Below, piece after piece: positions 41,792 to 49,591 of a DNA stretch of 64,000 bases (its first letter is position 1; each line of letters starts with the position of its first letter). The notes under the pieces were generated by a model. The model searched no databases. It was not told the origin of the DNA and saw only the letters and a list, made by a program, of their open reading frames with translations. A program made the position numbers and the translations under genes. Source of the stretch: Microbacterium sufflavum (GTDB taxonomy: Bacteria > Actinomycetota > Actinomycetes > Actinomycetales > Microbacteriaceae); NCBI RefSeq assembly GCF_023101165.1, contig NZ_CP078076.1:1674001-1738000 (forward strand). The letters are read 5' to 3'.

Positions 41792-42796
41792 ATGGCGGTC
41801 AGCGTGCGCGAGGTCGCGGAGGACGCGGGTGTCTCGGTCGGCACGGTGTCGAACGTCCTCAACCGGCCGGAGAAGGTGGCCGCCGAGACGGTGGCCAGGG
41901 TCCAGGCGTCGATCGATCGGCTCGGCTTCGTGCGCAACGACGCGGCCAGGCAGCTCCGCGCCGGACGCAGCCGCACCATCGGACTGGTCGTGCTCGACAT
42001 CCGCAACCCCTTCTTCGCTGAGGTGATCCGCGGCGCCGAGGAGCGCGCCGATCAGCACGGGCTCTCGGTGCTGGTGGCCAACAGCGACGAGAAGCAGGAA
42101 CGCGAGGCCATGCACCTCGACCTGTTCGAGGAGCAGCGGGTGACGGGCGTGCTGGTGACGCCCGTGGCCGAGTCGCTGCCGCGCCTGGCGCGCATGCACG
42201 AGCGCGGCACGCACGCGGTGCTCGTCGACCGGGAGTCGCAGGACGAGCGCTTCGCCTCGGTCGCCGTCGACGACGTGGAGGGCGGCCGGATCGCCATGGA
42301 GCATCTGCTCGCGGTCGGCCGTCGGCGGATCGCCTTCGTCGGGGGACCCGTGTCACTGCGGCAGGTGTCCGACCGGCTCAGCGGGGCACAGGCCGCGGCC
42401 GCCGACGCCGGGGTCGCCCTGGAGTTCCTCGCGACCGCCGCTCTCACGGTCGAGGAGGGGAGGCAGGCGGGGTCGCGGATCCTCGGCCGCTCCCCGGCGG
42501 ATCGTCCGGATGCCGTGTTCGCGGCGAACGACCTCGTCGCGCTCGGCCTGCTGCAGAGCCTCGTGATGACCGGAGACGCCCGGGTGCCCGACGACATCGC
42601 GATCATCGGCTACGACGACATCGACTTCGCCGCGGCCGCCGTGATCCCGCTCAGCTCGGTGCGTCAGCCCGCCGCCCTGATCGGCTCCACCGCGGTCGAT
42701 CTGCTGCTGCAGGGTCAGGGGGAGCGGGCGCCGGAGCCCGAGCACGTGCTGTTCCGCCCCGAGCTGGTGGCGCGGCGCTCCACGACCGGCGCGTGA
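41792..42796 (+). CDS. LacI-family repressor of the rhamnose transport operon
   Basis: 334 residues; GGGAGG precedes the ATG. The HTH is SVREVAEDAGVSVGTVSNVLNRPEKV (about residues 4-29), the hinge NDAARQLRAG, and the sensor domain IGLVVLDIRNPFFAEVIRG with IAIIGYDDIDFAAAAV. It is divergent from rhaT and flanked by two TGARTCGTTTCA sites. The recognition helix (GVSVGTVSNV) differs from the GVSxKTVSRV of the other three LacI proteins in this window, in keeping with its different operator. The likely inducer is L-rhamnose or rhamnulose. The other half of the pathway is instead next to a DeoR gene. Confidence 0.88.
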   Translation: MAVSVREVAEDAGVSVGTVSNVLNRPEKVAAETVARVQASIDRLGFVRNDAARQLRAGRSRTIGLVVLDIRNPFFAEVIRGAEERADQHGLSVLVANSDEKQEREAMHLDLFEEQRVTGVLVTPVAESLPRLARMHERGTHAVLVDRESQDERFASVAVDDVEGGRIAMEHLLAVGRRRIAFVGGPVSLRQVSDRLSGAQAAAADAGVALEFLATAALTVEEGRQAGSRILGRSPADRPDAVFAANDLVALGLLQSLVMTGDARVPDDIAIIGYDDIDFAAAAVIPLSSVRQPAALIGSTAVDLLLQGQGERAPEPEHVLFRPELVARRSTTGA

Positions 42797-42813
42797 CCCC
42801 GCCGGCGATGCCG

Positions 42814-43518
42814 TCAGGCTGAGGCCGACGACCGGTGCTGGGCGCTCGCGCCGCGCATGATGCGGGCGACCGCCGTGATCAGGAACAGCTGCCCCGTGAT
42901 GCCCTCGGCCACCGCGACGGCCTGCATGCCGGCGCCCCGGGGGATGAGGTTGCCGTAGCCGGTCGTGGTGAGGGCGGTGAAGGAGAAGAACAGCTGATCG
43001 CCGAGCGAGTCGGTCTCCGCTCCGATGAAGAGCGGTTGCGACAGGAACTGCGAGGCGAGGTTGTACGCGAAGGCGAAGAACATCCCCACCAGGATGTACG
43101 CCGTCACCGCGGCGAGCAGCGCCTCGATGTCGAGCCCGCGTCGCGTGACCTGATGCGCGATGATCGCCCACGGTGCGACGAGCAGTGCCACCATCGAGGC
43201 CGCGGACAACCCGACCGCCAGGGCGGGACTGCCGGTGCCGAAGAAGGTCGCCAGCAGGGCCGCCGCGCCCGCGGTGGACAGCACGACCCACGTCACCCGC
43301 TGCACGAGCGCACGGGCGCCCGTCACGCGGAACACGATCGCGACCGTCGCGAGCATGACCAGGAACGCCCACGGGCTCGGGTCGGCGCTCGGCTGCGCGG
43401 CGCACAGGCCGTACGAGACGCCCAAGAGCAGCAGCACGATCGCGTAGCCGACCGCCCGGTAGCTCCAGGCGCTGTCCTCGGTGCCCAGGGAAGCGCCGAC
43501 GTGCGGGTGCGGATTCAT
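42814..43518 (-). CDS. Two-pore-domain-type potassium/ion channel protein
   Basis: 234 residues from the ATG at 43518 (GGAGAGGA upstream). Five to six hydrophobic helices are visible, roughly residues 25-45, 50-65, 75-95, 100-125, 137-160 and 200-225. Between the last two lies FFSFTALTTTGYGNLIPRG, a pore loop whose TTTGYGN matches the K+ selectivity filter (TxGYG) of Ion_trans_2 proteins. There is no cytoplasmic RCK/TrkA domain. It probably conducts K+ as a tetramer or dimer. It is convergent with the rhamnose LacI gene and unrelated to the sugar genes. Confidence 0.85.
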   Translation of the reverse strand: MNPHPHVGASLGTEDSAWSYRAVGYAIVLLLLGVSYGLCAAQPSADPSPWAFLVMLATVAIVFRVTGARALVQRVTWVVLSTAGAAALLATFFGTGSPALAVGLSAASMVALLVAPWAIIAHQVTRRGLDIEALLAAVTAYILVGMFFAFAYNLASQFLSQPLFIGAETDSLGDQLFFSFTALTTTGYGNLIPRGAGMQAVAVAEGITGQLFLITAVARIMRGASAQHRSSASA

Positions 43519-43676
43519 GGCGATCCTCTCCGTCGCGGTGGTGTGACTCCCGCGCGCGGCCAGTATCCCAGCCGGTCGCGCGCGGGTCGGGAGGCGCGGC
43601 CGTGGCCGCGGTTCGTCAGGGCGCGTCGAACCCGTTACACTGGTCGAGTGCATCCGCGCTCTCGGGCCGGATGCCT

Positions 43677-43768
43677 GGAGACGTCGCATAGTCCGGCCTA
43701 GTGCACCACCCTGCTAAGGTGGAGTCCCCTTACGGGGACCAGGGGTTCAAATCCCCTCGTCTCCGCCA
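43677..43768 (+). tRNA. tRNA-Ser (anticodon GCU)
   Basis: Class II tRNA: acceptor GGAGACG pairs with CGTCTCC, then discriminator G and an encoded CCA (43766-43768). The anticodon stem CCACC/GGTGG surrounds CTGCTAA, with GCT at 43713-43715 (reads AGC/AGU). The long variable arm is AGTCCCCTTACGGGGAC and the T-arm AGGGGTTCAAATCCCCT. A possible -10 TACACT is at 43636. The flanks 43519-43676 and 43769-43862 hold no gene that I can see, only a GC-rich inverted repeat (43549-43586). Confidence 0.97.
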
Positions 43769-43862
43769 GTTCTTCCCCCGCGAACCGCGATCACGGTACG
43801 GCGCTCGATCTCGAGCGATCGCGCAGCACGAGTCGCCCGCGGTCCGCCCGTGCGGTCGCCGC

Positions 43863-44381
43863 TCAGTGGCGCGGGAACGGTGCCGAGGAGCGCAGGTGCG
43901 CGGCGCCGAGCGGGTCGCACACGGTGGACTCGTCGACCACGCCGAACCGGAGCAGGGCGGCGGGATCGGTCGAGGAGGGCGGCGTGCGATCGGGTCGCGC
44001 GGAGAGCAGCACGAAGTCCGCCGCGGTCCCCGTCAGGTGCAGCGACCCCGCCGGCAGGCAGTGCAGGGCGATGCGGATCGCGGTGAGGTCGCGGTCGACC
44101 GCAGCGTCCGTGATCGACCACGCCGTGAAGCGGTTGGCCGACGCGGAGCCCGTCCACTCCTGGCGCACCGCCCCGGTCACCCGCAGCAGGGCCGTCGTGC
44201 CGCGGAGCCGGGTCGACTGGCGCAGTTCCAGCAGCACCCCGACCACACCGGCCGGGATGTCGACGATCACGCGCGTGACCTGAGCGTCCACGAGAGCGAG
44301 GGCGTCGGCGAACGGATCCTCGGTGTCTGCGAGCGGCGGGAGGCCGGAGGGGACGCCGAAGAGGAGGTCTCTCACCTGCAT
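43863..44381 (-). CDS. Hypothetical protein
   Basis: 172 residues from the ATG at 44381 (GGGAGC 8 nt upstream; a GTG at 44438 would add 19 residues). It begins MQVRDLLFGVPSGLPPLAD. Alternating hydrophobic strands (RVIVDIPAGVVGVLLEL, TALLRVTGAVR, LTAIRIALHCLPAGSLHLTG) suggest a beta-rich soluble protein with no signal peptide. I do not recognise a family. It is transcribed divergently from the AraC-type gene across 177 bp that hold an inverted repeat TTCACA-N16-TGTGAA (44434-44461). Confidence 0.6.
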   Translation of the reverse strand: MQVRDLLFGVPSGLPPLADTEDPFADALALVDAQVTRVIVDIPAGVVGVLLELRQSTRLRGTTALLRVTGAVRQEWTGSASANRFTAWSITDAAVDRDLTAIRIALHCLPAGSLHLTGTAADFVLLSARPDRTPPSSTDPAALLRFGVVDESTVCDPLGAAHLRSSAPFPRH

Positions 44382-44558
44382 GCCGACTCGCTCCCCGTGC
44401 TCCCCCAGAAACTCCGACGATACGGGATGCGTGTTCACAGTGCAGTCAAACGGGGTGTGAACGCTGCGGGGGAGCGGCGGCACACGACCGGAACGGACCA
44501 GAATGATCGGGTGCCGCACCCCGATGGACGGACACGCTGGTGGGGAAAGGAGGAACCC

Positions 44559-45422
44559 ATGATCGGCACCCTCAACGCCCTGATCGACCGCGTCGAAGCC
44601 GCGCCGGACGAGGAGCTCGACGTCGCGGCCGTCGCGCGTGCGCACGGCACGACCGAGTACCACCTGCGGCGGATGTTCTCCGCCCTCGCGGGCATGCCCG
44701 TGTCGGAGTACGTGCGCCGTCGGCGGATGACGATCGCCGCCGCGGAACTGGTCGGCGGTGCGCCGAGCCTGCTCGACGTGGCCGTGCGGCACGGCTACGG
44801 CTCGGTCGAGGCGTTCGGCAGGGCGTTCCGCGCCGTGCACGGCATCGGTCCGGCCGAGGCGCGCCGTGACGGGGGTCCTCTCCGTACACAACCCACGCTC
44901 CGGTTCCGCCTGAGCGTCGAAGGGAGCACCCCGATGGACGTCACCATCACCCCCCGACCCGCCCTCCAGCTGGTCGGTCATGCCACGCAGGTCCCGCTGA
45001 TCCACCGCGGCGAGAACCCGCACATCCAGCAGCACATCGCGGCCATCCCGGCGGAGGAGCACGCGCGGCTCAAGCGTCTGAACGACGCGGAGCCCTCGGG
45101 CATCCTCGCCGTGACAGCCGACGTGGAGCCGGACGCGCCCGAGGGCACACCGCTCACGTATCTCCACGGCGTCGCGCTGGAGGAGACGACCCCGGTGCCG
45201 GAGGATCTCGACGTGCTGCGGCTCGAGGCGGGCACCTGGGCCGTGTTCGCCGCCGACGGCCCGTTCCCGCAGACCCTGCAGGACCTGTGGGCGGCCACCG
45301 CGACCGAGTGGTTCCCGTCGAACCCGTGGCGACTGCGCCCCGGTCCGTCGATGGTGCGGTATCGCGAGTTCCGCGGAGACACGGCCTCGTGCGAGCTGTG
45401 GCTGCCCGTGGAAGCGGAGTGA
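44559..45422 (+). CDS. AraC-family regulator with GyrI-like effector-binding domain
   Basis: 287 residues from the ATG at 44559, with AAAGGAGG 6 nt upstream. The N-terminus (about 1-105) is an AraC double HTH: LDVAAVARAHGTTEYHLRRMFSALAGMPVSEYVRRRR and LLDVAVRHGYGSVEAFGRAFRAVHGIGPAEAR. Residues about 125-287 are a GyrI-like/AraC effector-binding domain (VTITPRPALQLVGHATQV to SCELWLPVEAE), as in Rob and SbmC. Proteins with this order often control multidrug or stress genes by binding small ligands. A terminator follows at 45426, and a second GyrI-like gene starts right after it. Confidence 0.88.
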   Translation: MIGTLNALIDRVEAAPDEELDVAAVARAHGTTEYHLRRMFSALAGMPVSEYVRRRRMTIAAAELVGGAPSLLDVAVRHGYGSVEAFGRAFRAVHGIGPAEARRDGGPLRTQPTLRFRLSVEGSTPMDVTITPRPALQLVGHATQVPLIHRGENPHIQQHIAAIPAEEHARLKRLNDAEPSGILAVTADVEPDAPEGTPLTYLHGVALEETTPVPEDLDVLRLEAGTWAVFAADGPFPQTLQDLWAATATEWFPSNPWRLRPGPSMVRYREFRGDTASCELWLPVEAE

Positions 45423-45425
45423 GTC

Positions 45426-45460
45426 ACCGGGGCGGGGCGGCCGAGCCGTCCCGCCCCGGT
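45426..45460 (+). terminator. Terminator after the AraC/GyrI gene
   Basis: A 15-bp hairpin starts 4 nt after the stop: ACCGGGGCGGGGCGG (45426-45440) pairs with CCGTCCCGCCCCGGT (45446-45460) with one G-T pair and a 5-nt loop. No U-tract is present. Confidence 0.7.
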
Positions 45461-45518
45461 GTCGGAGGCCCCTGGCACACTGTGCCGCACCGAGCAGTCC
45501 CACCCGGAGAGGCAGGCG

Positions 45519-46154
45519 ATGGCGGCCATCGACCCCAAGAAGACCCTCGACTCCTACCGCGCACGACGCGGAGAGTTCCGCGTGCTCGAGGTGCCGCCGC
45601 TGCGGTACCTCATGATCGACGGCGCGGGAGACCCCAACACGTCGCCCGTGTATGCGCAGGCCGTGGCGGCGCTGTTCCCCCTGGCGTACACGCTCAAGTT
45701 CGCGAGCCGTGAAGAGCTCGGCATCGACACCGTCGTGATGCCGCTCGAGGGGCTGTGGCACGCGGCCGACATGGAGTCGTTCACGTCGCGCCGGGACAAG
45801 TCGCAGTGGGAGTGGACGCTGCTTCTCCTGGTGGGCGACCACGTGACCCCCGACCTCTTCGCGCGGGCGGTCGACACCGTCGAGGCGAAGAGCGCGAAGA
45901 AGCGCGAGCCCCTGCCGGCCCTGCGCTCCGTGCGGCTGGAGACCCTGCACGAGGGGCTGTGCGTGCAGACGCTCCACGTCGGCCCCTTCGACGACGAGGC
46001 CCCGGTGCTCGATGAGCTGCACCACCGCTTCATCCCGGAGCACGGACTGCGCATGACCGGTCGGCACCACGAGGTGTACCTGAGCGACATCCGCCGCACC
46101 GACCCCGCGAAACTCCGCACGATCCTGCGGCAGCCGGTCGCGCGGGTCGAGTGA
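45519..46154 (+). CDS. GyrI-like small-molecule-binding domain protein
   Basis: 211 residues from the ATG at 45519 (GGAGAGG upstream). It has the stand-alone GyrI-like fold of the COG4832 kind: TLDSYRARRGEFRVLEVPPLRYLMIDGAGDPN at the start, FASREELGIDTVVMPLEGLWH, KSQWEWTLLLLVGDHVT and ETLHEGLCVQTLHVGPFDDEAPVLDELH near residue 150, ending in HHEVYLSDIRR. Such proteins bind hydrophobic drugs or act as hydrolases of cyclopropanoid compounds in some members. It is adjacent to another protein carrying the same domain type but separated from it by a terminator, so the two are probably expressed separately. Confidence 0.85.
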   Translation: MAAIDPKKTLDSYRARRGEFRVLEVPPLRYLMIDGAGDPNTSPVYAQAVAALFPLAYTLKFASREELGIDTVVMPLEGLWHAADMESFTSRRDKSQWEWTLLLLVGDHVTPDLFARAVDTVEAKSAKKREPLPALRSVRLETLHEGLCVQTLHVGPFDDEAPVLDELHHRFIPEHGLRMTGRHHEVYLSDIRRTDPAKLRTILRQPVARVE

Positions 46155-46221
46155 GTTCACCGCGGGCGCGGACGAAAGCAACCCCCTCTTCGGCTCGGAT
46201 GCCGAGCGATACGCTTCCCCC

Positions 46222-47025
46222 ATGAGCAGCGTGAAGCATGCGGCGCGCGCGGCGAAGGACTCGACCGCGTTCCGGAGGACCGCCCGTGTCGGCTTCGTCG
46301 TGCTGGGGCTCATCCACGTCGTGATCGGCGCGATCGCCCTCAGCATCGCGGTGGGCGGTTCGGGCGACGCCGACCAGGACGGGGCGATGGAGCGCATCCG
46401 CGACAACCCCATCGGCGGGTTGCTGCTGCTGTCGATCGCGGTGGGGCTCATCGCGCTCGCCGCCTGGCAGATCGCCAGCGCCTTCCTCGCCGCCGACCCC
46501 GCGGAGACGAAGAAGTGGGGCCGTCGTATCAAGCTCGCCGGGATCTCGGGCTCCTATCTCGTGGTCGCGGTCCTCGCGATCATCTACGCGGTGGGCGGTC
46601 GTGCCGAGTCGGAGGACGCGTCGCGCACGCTCAGCGAGATCGTGCTGTCGGCGCCCGGGGGCGTGGCGCTGCTGGTGATCCTCGGCCTGTCGGTGGTCGG
46701 CGTGGGCCTCGGCTTCATCGGCAGCGGCATCACGCGGTCGTTCGAGAAGCTGATCGAGCTGCCGACCGGCGCGGGGCGCGCGGGCATCGTGGTGCTCGGG
46801 GTGGCGGGCTACCTCGGCAAGGGCGTCGCGGTCGCCGTGACGGGGGTGCTTTTCGTGGTCGCCGCGGTCACCCAGGACCCGGAGAAGGCCGCGGGACTGG
46901 ATGCGGCGCTGCACAGTCTGCTCGCGCTGCCGCTGGGCGGGCTGGTGCTCGGCGCGGTGGGGGTGGGGTTCGCTCTGTACGGCGTGTTCTGCATGGCCAG
47001 GGCCCGGCTCGCGCGCATGTCGTAG
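46222..47025 (+). CDS. DUF1206 membrane protein
   Basis: 267 residues with six hydrophobic helices arranged as three similar two-helix units: RVGFVVLGLIHVVIGAIAL and LLLLSIAVGLIALAAWQIA; LAGISGSYLVVAVLAIIYA and ALLVILGLSVVGVGLGFI; GIVVLGVAGYLGKGVAVAV and LVLGAVGVGFALYGVFCMA. This internal triplication is the DUF1206 pattern. Function is unknown; actinobacterial members are plasma-membrane proteins. TACGCT lies 6 nt before the ATG, so the mRNA is probably leaderless. It precedes sufS by 48 nt on the same strand. Confidence 0.88.
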   Translation: MSSVKHAARAAKDSTAFRRTARVGFVVLGLIHVVIGAIALSIAVGGSGDADQDGAMERIRDNPIGGLLLLSIAVGLIALAAWQIASAFLAADPAETKKWGRRIKLAGISGSYLVVAVLAIIYAVGGRAESEDASRTLSEIVLSAPGGVALLVILGLSVVGVGLGFIGSGITRSFEKLIELPTGAGRAGIVVLGVAGYLGKGVAVAVTGVLFVVAAVTQDPEKAAGLDAALHSLLALPLGGLVLGAVGVGFALYGVFCMARARLARMS

Positions 47026-47073
47026 CCCCAGACCCCCGCGCCGGCCGCGTCCGGGAGATGGGAGACTGGAACG

Positions 47074-48381
47074 ATGAGCGCTTCTCCCGGAGTCGACGTG
47101 ATCGCACCGCTGACCGAGACCGAGGTGCAGCGGATCCGCGGGGACTTCCCGATCCTGCGCGCGCAGGTGAACGGCCATCCGCTGGTGTACCTCGACTCGG
47201 GCGCGACGTCGCAGCGACCGGACGCCGTGCTCGACGCCGAGCGCGACTACGCGACCACGATGAACGCCGCGGTGCACCGGGGTGCGCACACGCTGGCGGC
47301 CGAGGCGACCGAGCTGTTCGAGGATGCGCGGGCCGCCGTCGCCCGCTTCGTCGGTGCCGACGACGACGAGATCGTATGGACCTCGAACGCGACCGAGGCG
47401 ATCAACCTCGTCGCCTACTCCCTCTCGAACGCCTCGCTCGGACGCGGCGGCACGGCCGCGGAGCGCCTGCGCCTCCGCGAGGGAGACGAGATCGTCACCA
47501 CCGAGATGGAGCACCACGCCAACCTCATCCCGTGGCAGGAGCTCGCGGCGCGCACGGGCGCCACGCTGCGGGTGATCCCGCTGGACGACGACGGCGCCCT
47601 CCGGCTCGACGTCGCCGCCGAGCTCGTCACCGAGCGCACGAAACTGATCGCCTTCACGCACGTGTCCAACGTGCTCGGCGTGATCAACCCGGTCGACGAG
47701 CTGGTCGCGCTCGCCCGCGGGGTCGGTGCCCTGACGCTGCTCGACGCGTGCCAGTCCGCCCCGCACCTGCCGCTCGACGTGCGGGCGCTGGGCGTGGACT
47801 TCGCGGTGCTCTCCGGCCACAAGATGCTGGGGCCGACGGGCATCGGTGCGCTGTACGGCCGGCGCGAGGTGCTGGCCGCGATGCCCCCGTTCCTCACGGG
47901 CGGCTCGATGATCACGACCGTCACCACGACCGAGGCCGAGTACCTGCCGCCGCCGCAGCGCTTCGAGGCGGGCACGCAGCGGGTGTCGCAGGCGATCGCG
48001 CTCGCCGCGGCGGTCGGCTACCTGGACGAGGTGGGCATGTCGCGCATCGCCGCGCACGAGGCCGCCTTCGGCCGGCGCCTGGTGGACGGGCTCCGCGCGA
48101 TCGACGGCGTGCGCGTGCTCGGAGCCGGCATCGATCTGCCGCGCGTGGGACTCGCGAGCTTCGACGTGGCGGGCATCCACGCGCACGACGTCGGACAGTT
48201 CCTCGACGACCTGGGCATCGCGGTGCGTGTCGGGCACCACTGCGCGCAGCCGCTGCACCGGCGGCTCGGGGTCACGTCGTCGACAAGGGCCAGCACGTAC
48301 CTGTACACGACCGAGGCCGAGGTCGACGCCGTGATCGCGGGTGTCGCCGGGGCGATCGACTTCTTCCGGAGGGGCGCATGA
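47074..48381 (+). CDS. sufS: SufS-type cysteine desulfurase
   Basis: 435 residues, about 25 more than typical SufS. It is a PLP-dependent aminotransferase class V fold: YLDSGATSQRPDAVLDAERDY near residue 39, NAAVHRGAHTLA, VWTSNATEAINLVAYSL, EMEHHANLIPWQELA, DACQSAPHLPLDV, and the PLP lysine in VLSGHKMLGPTGIGALYG near residue 252. The catalytic cysteine lies in RVGHHCAQPLHRRLG near residue 392. It removes sulphur from cysteine for Fe-S assembly. The start has GGGAGA upstream. Its stop overlaps sufU (ATGA). The main sufBCD genes are not in the window. Confidence 0.95.
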   Translation: MSASPGVDVIAPLTETEVQRIRGDFPILRAQVNGHPLVYLDSGATSQRPDAVLDAERDYATTMNAAVHRGAHTLAAEATELFEDARAAVARFVGADDDEIVWTSNATEAINLVAYSLSNASLGRGGTAAERLRLREGDEIVTTEMEHHANLIPWQELAARTGATLRVIPLDDDGALRLDVAAELVTERTKLIAFTHVSNVLGVINPVDELVALARGVGALTLLDACQSAPHLPLDVRALGVDFAVLSGHKMLGPTGIGALYGRREVLAAMPPFLTGGSMITTVTTTEAEYLPPPQRFEAGTQRVSQAIALAAAVGYLDEVGMSRIAAHEAAFGRRLVDGLRAIDGVRVLGAGIDLPRVGLASFDVAGIHAHDVGQFLDDLGIAVRVGHHCAQPLHRRLGVTSSTRASTYLYTTEAEVDAVIAGVAGAIDFFRRGA

Positions 48382-48812
48382 GCGACCTGCAGAGCCTGTA
48401 CCAGGAACTGATCCTCGACCACTCGCGCACGCCGCACGGCTACGGGCTGCGCGACGAGATCCCGGCGCAGTCGCACCAGCTCAACCCGACGTGCGGTGAC
48501 GAGATCACCCTGCAGGTGCACCGGGGCGACGACGGGACGATCGATGCCATCGCGTGGGAGGGGCACGGCTGCGCGATCTCGCAGGCGTCCGCGTCGCTGC
48601 TGGCCGAGCTCGCCGAGGGGCTCAGCGTGCCGGAGCTCGAGGTGCGCATCGCGGCGTTCCGCGACGCCATGCGCTCGCGCGGCACGATCGCACCCGATGA
48701 GGAGCTGCTCGGCGACGCGGCCGCGCTCGGCGGGGTCTCGAAGTACGTCGCGCGCGTGAAGTGCGCGATGCTCGCGTGGGTGGCGACCGAGGACGCACTG
48801 ACGCGCCTGTGA
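48378..48812 (+). CDS. sufU: SufU Fe-S assembly sulfurtransferase
   Basis: 144 residues. It is an IscU-fold, SufU-type protein: YQELILDHSRTPHGYG near residue 7, NPTCGDEITLQV (first zinc/sulphur cysteine at about 41), GHGCAISQASASLLAEL (second cysteine near 66) and VKCAMLAWVATEDAL (third cysteine near 128). SufU accepts persulfide from SufS by zinc-ligand exchange. The coding overlap with sufS (ATGA) fits a functional pair. Confidence 0.95.
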   Translation: MSDLQSLYQELILDHSRTPHGYGLRDEIPAQSHQLNPTCGDEITLQVHRGDDGTIDAIAWEGHGCAISQASASLLAELAEGLSVPELEVRIAAFRDAMRSRGTIAPDEELLGDAAALGGVSKYVARVKCAMLAWVATEDALTRL

Positions 48813-48870
48813 GCCGTCCCCGATGACCGATTCACGGGAATAGAGTCGCCCGCTCGGCGTTGGGCCGAAC

Positions 48871-49512
48871 ATGACTACTCTCGGAATCATCGGTGCAGGC
48901 AACATCGGCAGCCAGGTCGCGCGCGTCGCGGTGGCGAACGGCTACGACGTGGTGATCGCGAACTCGCGCGGCCCGGAGACGCTGGCCGACCTCGTCGCGG
49001 AGCTGGGCCCGAAGGCGCGGGCGGCGACCGCGGAGGAGGCGGCGGCGGCCGCCGACGTGGCGGTGGTCACCGTGCCGCTGCACGCGATCGACCAGCTGCC
49101 GACCGAGCAGCTGGCGGGCAAGATCGTGCTCGACACCAACAACTACTACTTCGAGCGTGACGGTCACATCGAGGCTCTCGACCGGGGCGAGACGACCACG
49201 TCCGAGCTGCTGCAGCAGCAGCTGCCGACCTCGAAGATTGCCAAGGCGTTCAACCACATCTACGCGAGCGACATCACGACCGGCGGCACCCCGGCCGGCA
49301 CCCCGGACCGTCGCGCGCTGGCGACCGCGGGTGACGACGCCGAGGCGGTGGCGTTCGTCACCCGGTTCTACGACCAGGCGGGCTTCGACACCGTGAACAT
49401 CGGCCCGCTGAGCGAGTCGTGGCGGGTCGAGCGCGACCGTCCCGCGTACGTCACGCGCCAGAACGCCGAGGAGCTGACGGCGAACCTGGCGAAGGCGAAC
49501 CGCCTGCCCTGA
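48871..49512 (+). CDS. NADP-dependent oxidoreductase, F420-dependent-NADP-reductase (Npd) fold
   Basis: 213 residues. GIIGAGNIGSQVARVAVANGY is the N-terminal Rossmann loop; VVIANSRGPETLADL gives the NADP-type NSR motif; VAVVTVPLHAIDQLP and VLDTNNYYFERDG follow; KAFNHIYASDITT resembles the F420/NADP reductase substrate region. The family reduces F420 with NADPH or acts on related flavin cofactors; many stand-alone homologues have unknown partners. A TAGAGT -10 lies at 48841-48846, leaving a leader of about 20 nt. The gene stands alone between sufU and a GntR regulator. Confidence 0.85.
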   Translation: MTTLGIIGAGNIGSQVARVAVANGYDVVIANSRGPETLADLVAELGPKARAATAEEAAAAADVAVVTVPLHAIDQLPTEQLAGKIVLDTNNYYFERDGHIEALDRGETTTSELLQQQLPTSKIAKAFNHIYASDITTGGTPAGTPDRRALATAGDDAEAVAFVTRFYDQAGFDTVNIGPLSESWRVERDRPAYVTRQNAEELTANLAKANRLP

Positions 49513-49542
49513 GTCGCCGCGGGCGAGCCCGTCCACCCCGGC

Positions 49543-49585
49543 TGGGATACCAAAAGTTGAGGAACCCCGGCCGGGGTGGGACAAT
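49543..49585 (+). promoter_or_regulatory. GntR gene promoter with candidate operator
   Basis: TTGAGG (49557-49562), 17-nt spacer, GACAAT (49580-49585), then 6 nt to the GntR ATG. Just upstream, TGGGATACCA (49543-49552) differs by one base from TGGTATACCA, a form seen for FadR-subfamily regulators. The whole promoter lies between the arms of a 9-bp inverted repeat (CCACCCCGG/CCGGGGTGG, 49533-49579) that may also end the preceding gene. Confidence 0.5.
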
Positions 49586-49591
49586 GCCCGG

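Noticed and set aside
43549..43586. GC-rich inverted repeat upstream of the ion channel gene as a terminator or riboswitch
   Set aside because: The 10-bp CCCGCGCGCG/CGCGCGCGGG pairing has an 18-nt loop, no U-tract, and contains a possible -10 (GATACT) for the channel gene; no riboswitch consensus is recognisable.
44434..44461. CRP-type binding site TTCACA-N16-TGTGAA
   Set aside because: Arms point the wrong way (CRP sites are TGTGA-N6-TCACA) and spacing is too long. It is kept only as an unassigned inverted repeat between two divergent genes.
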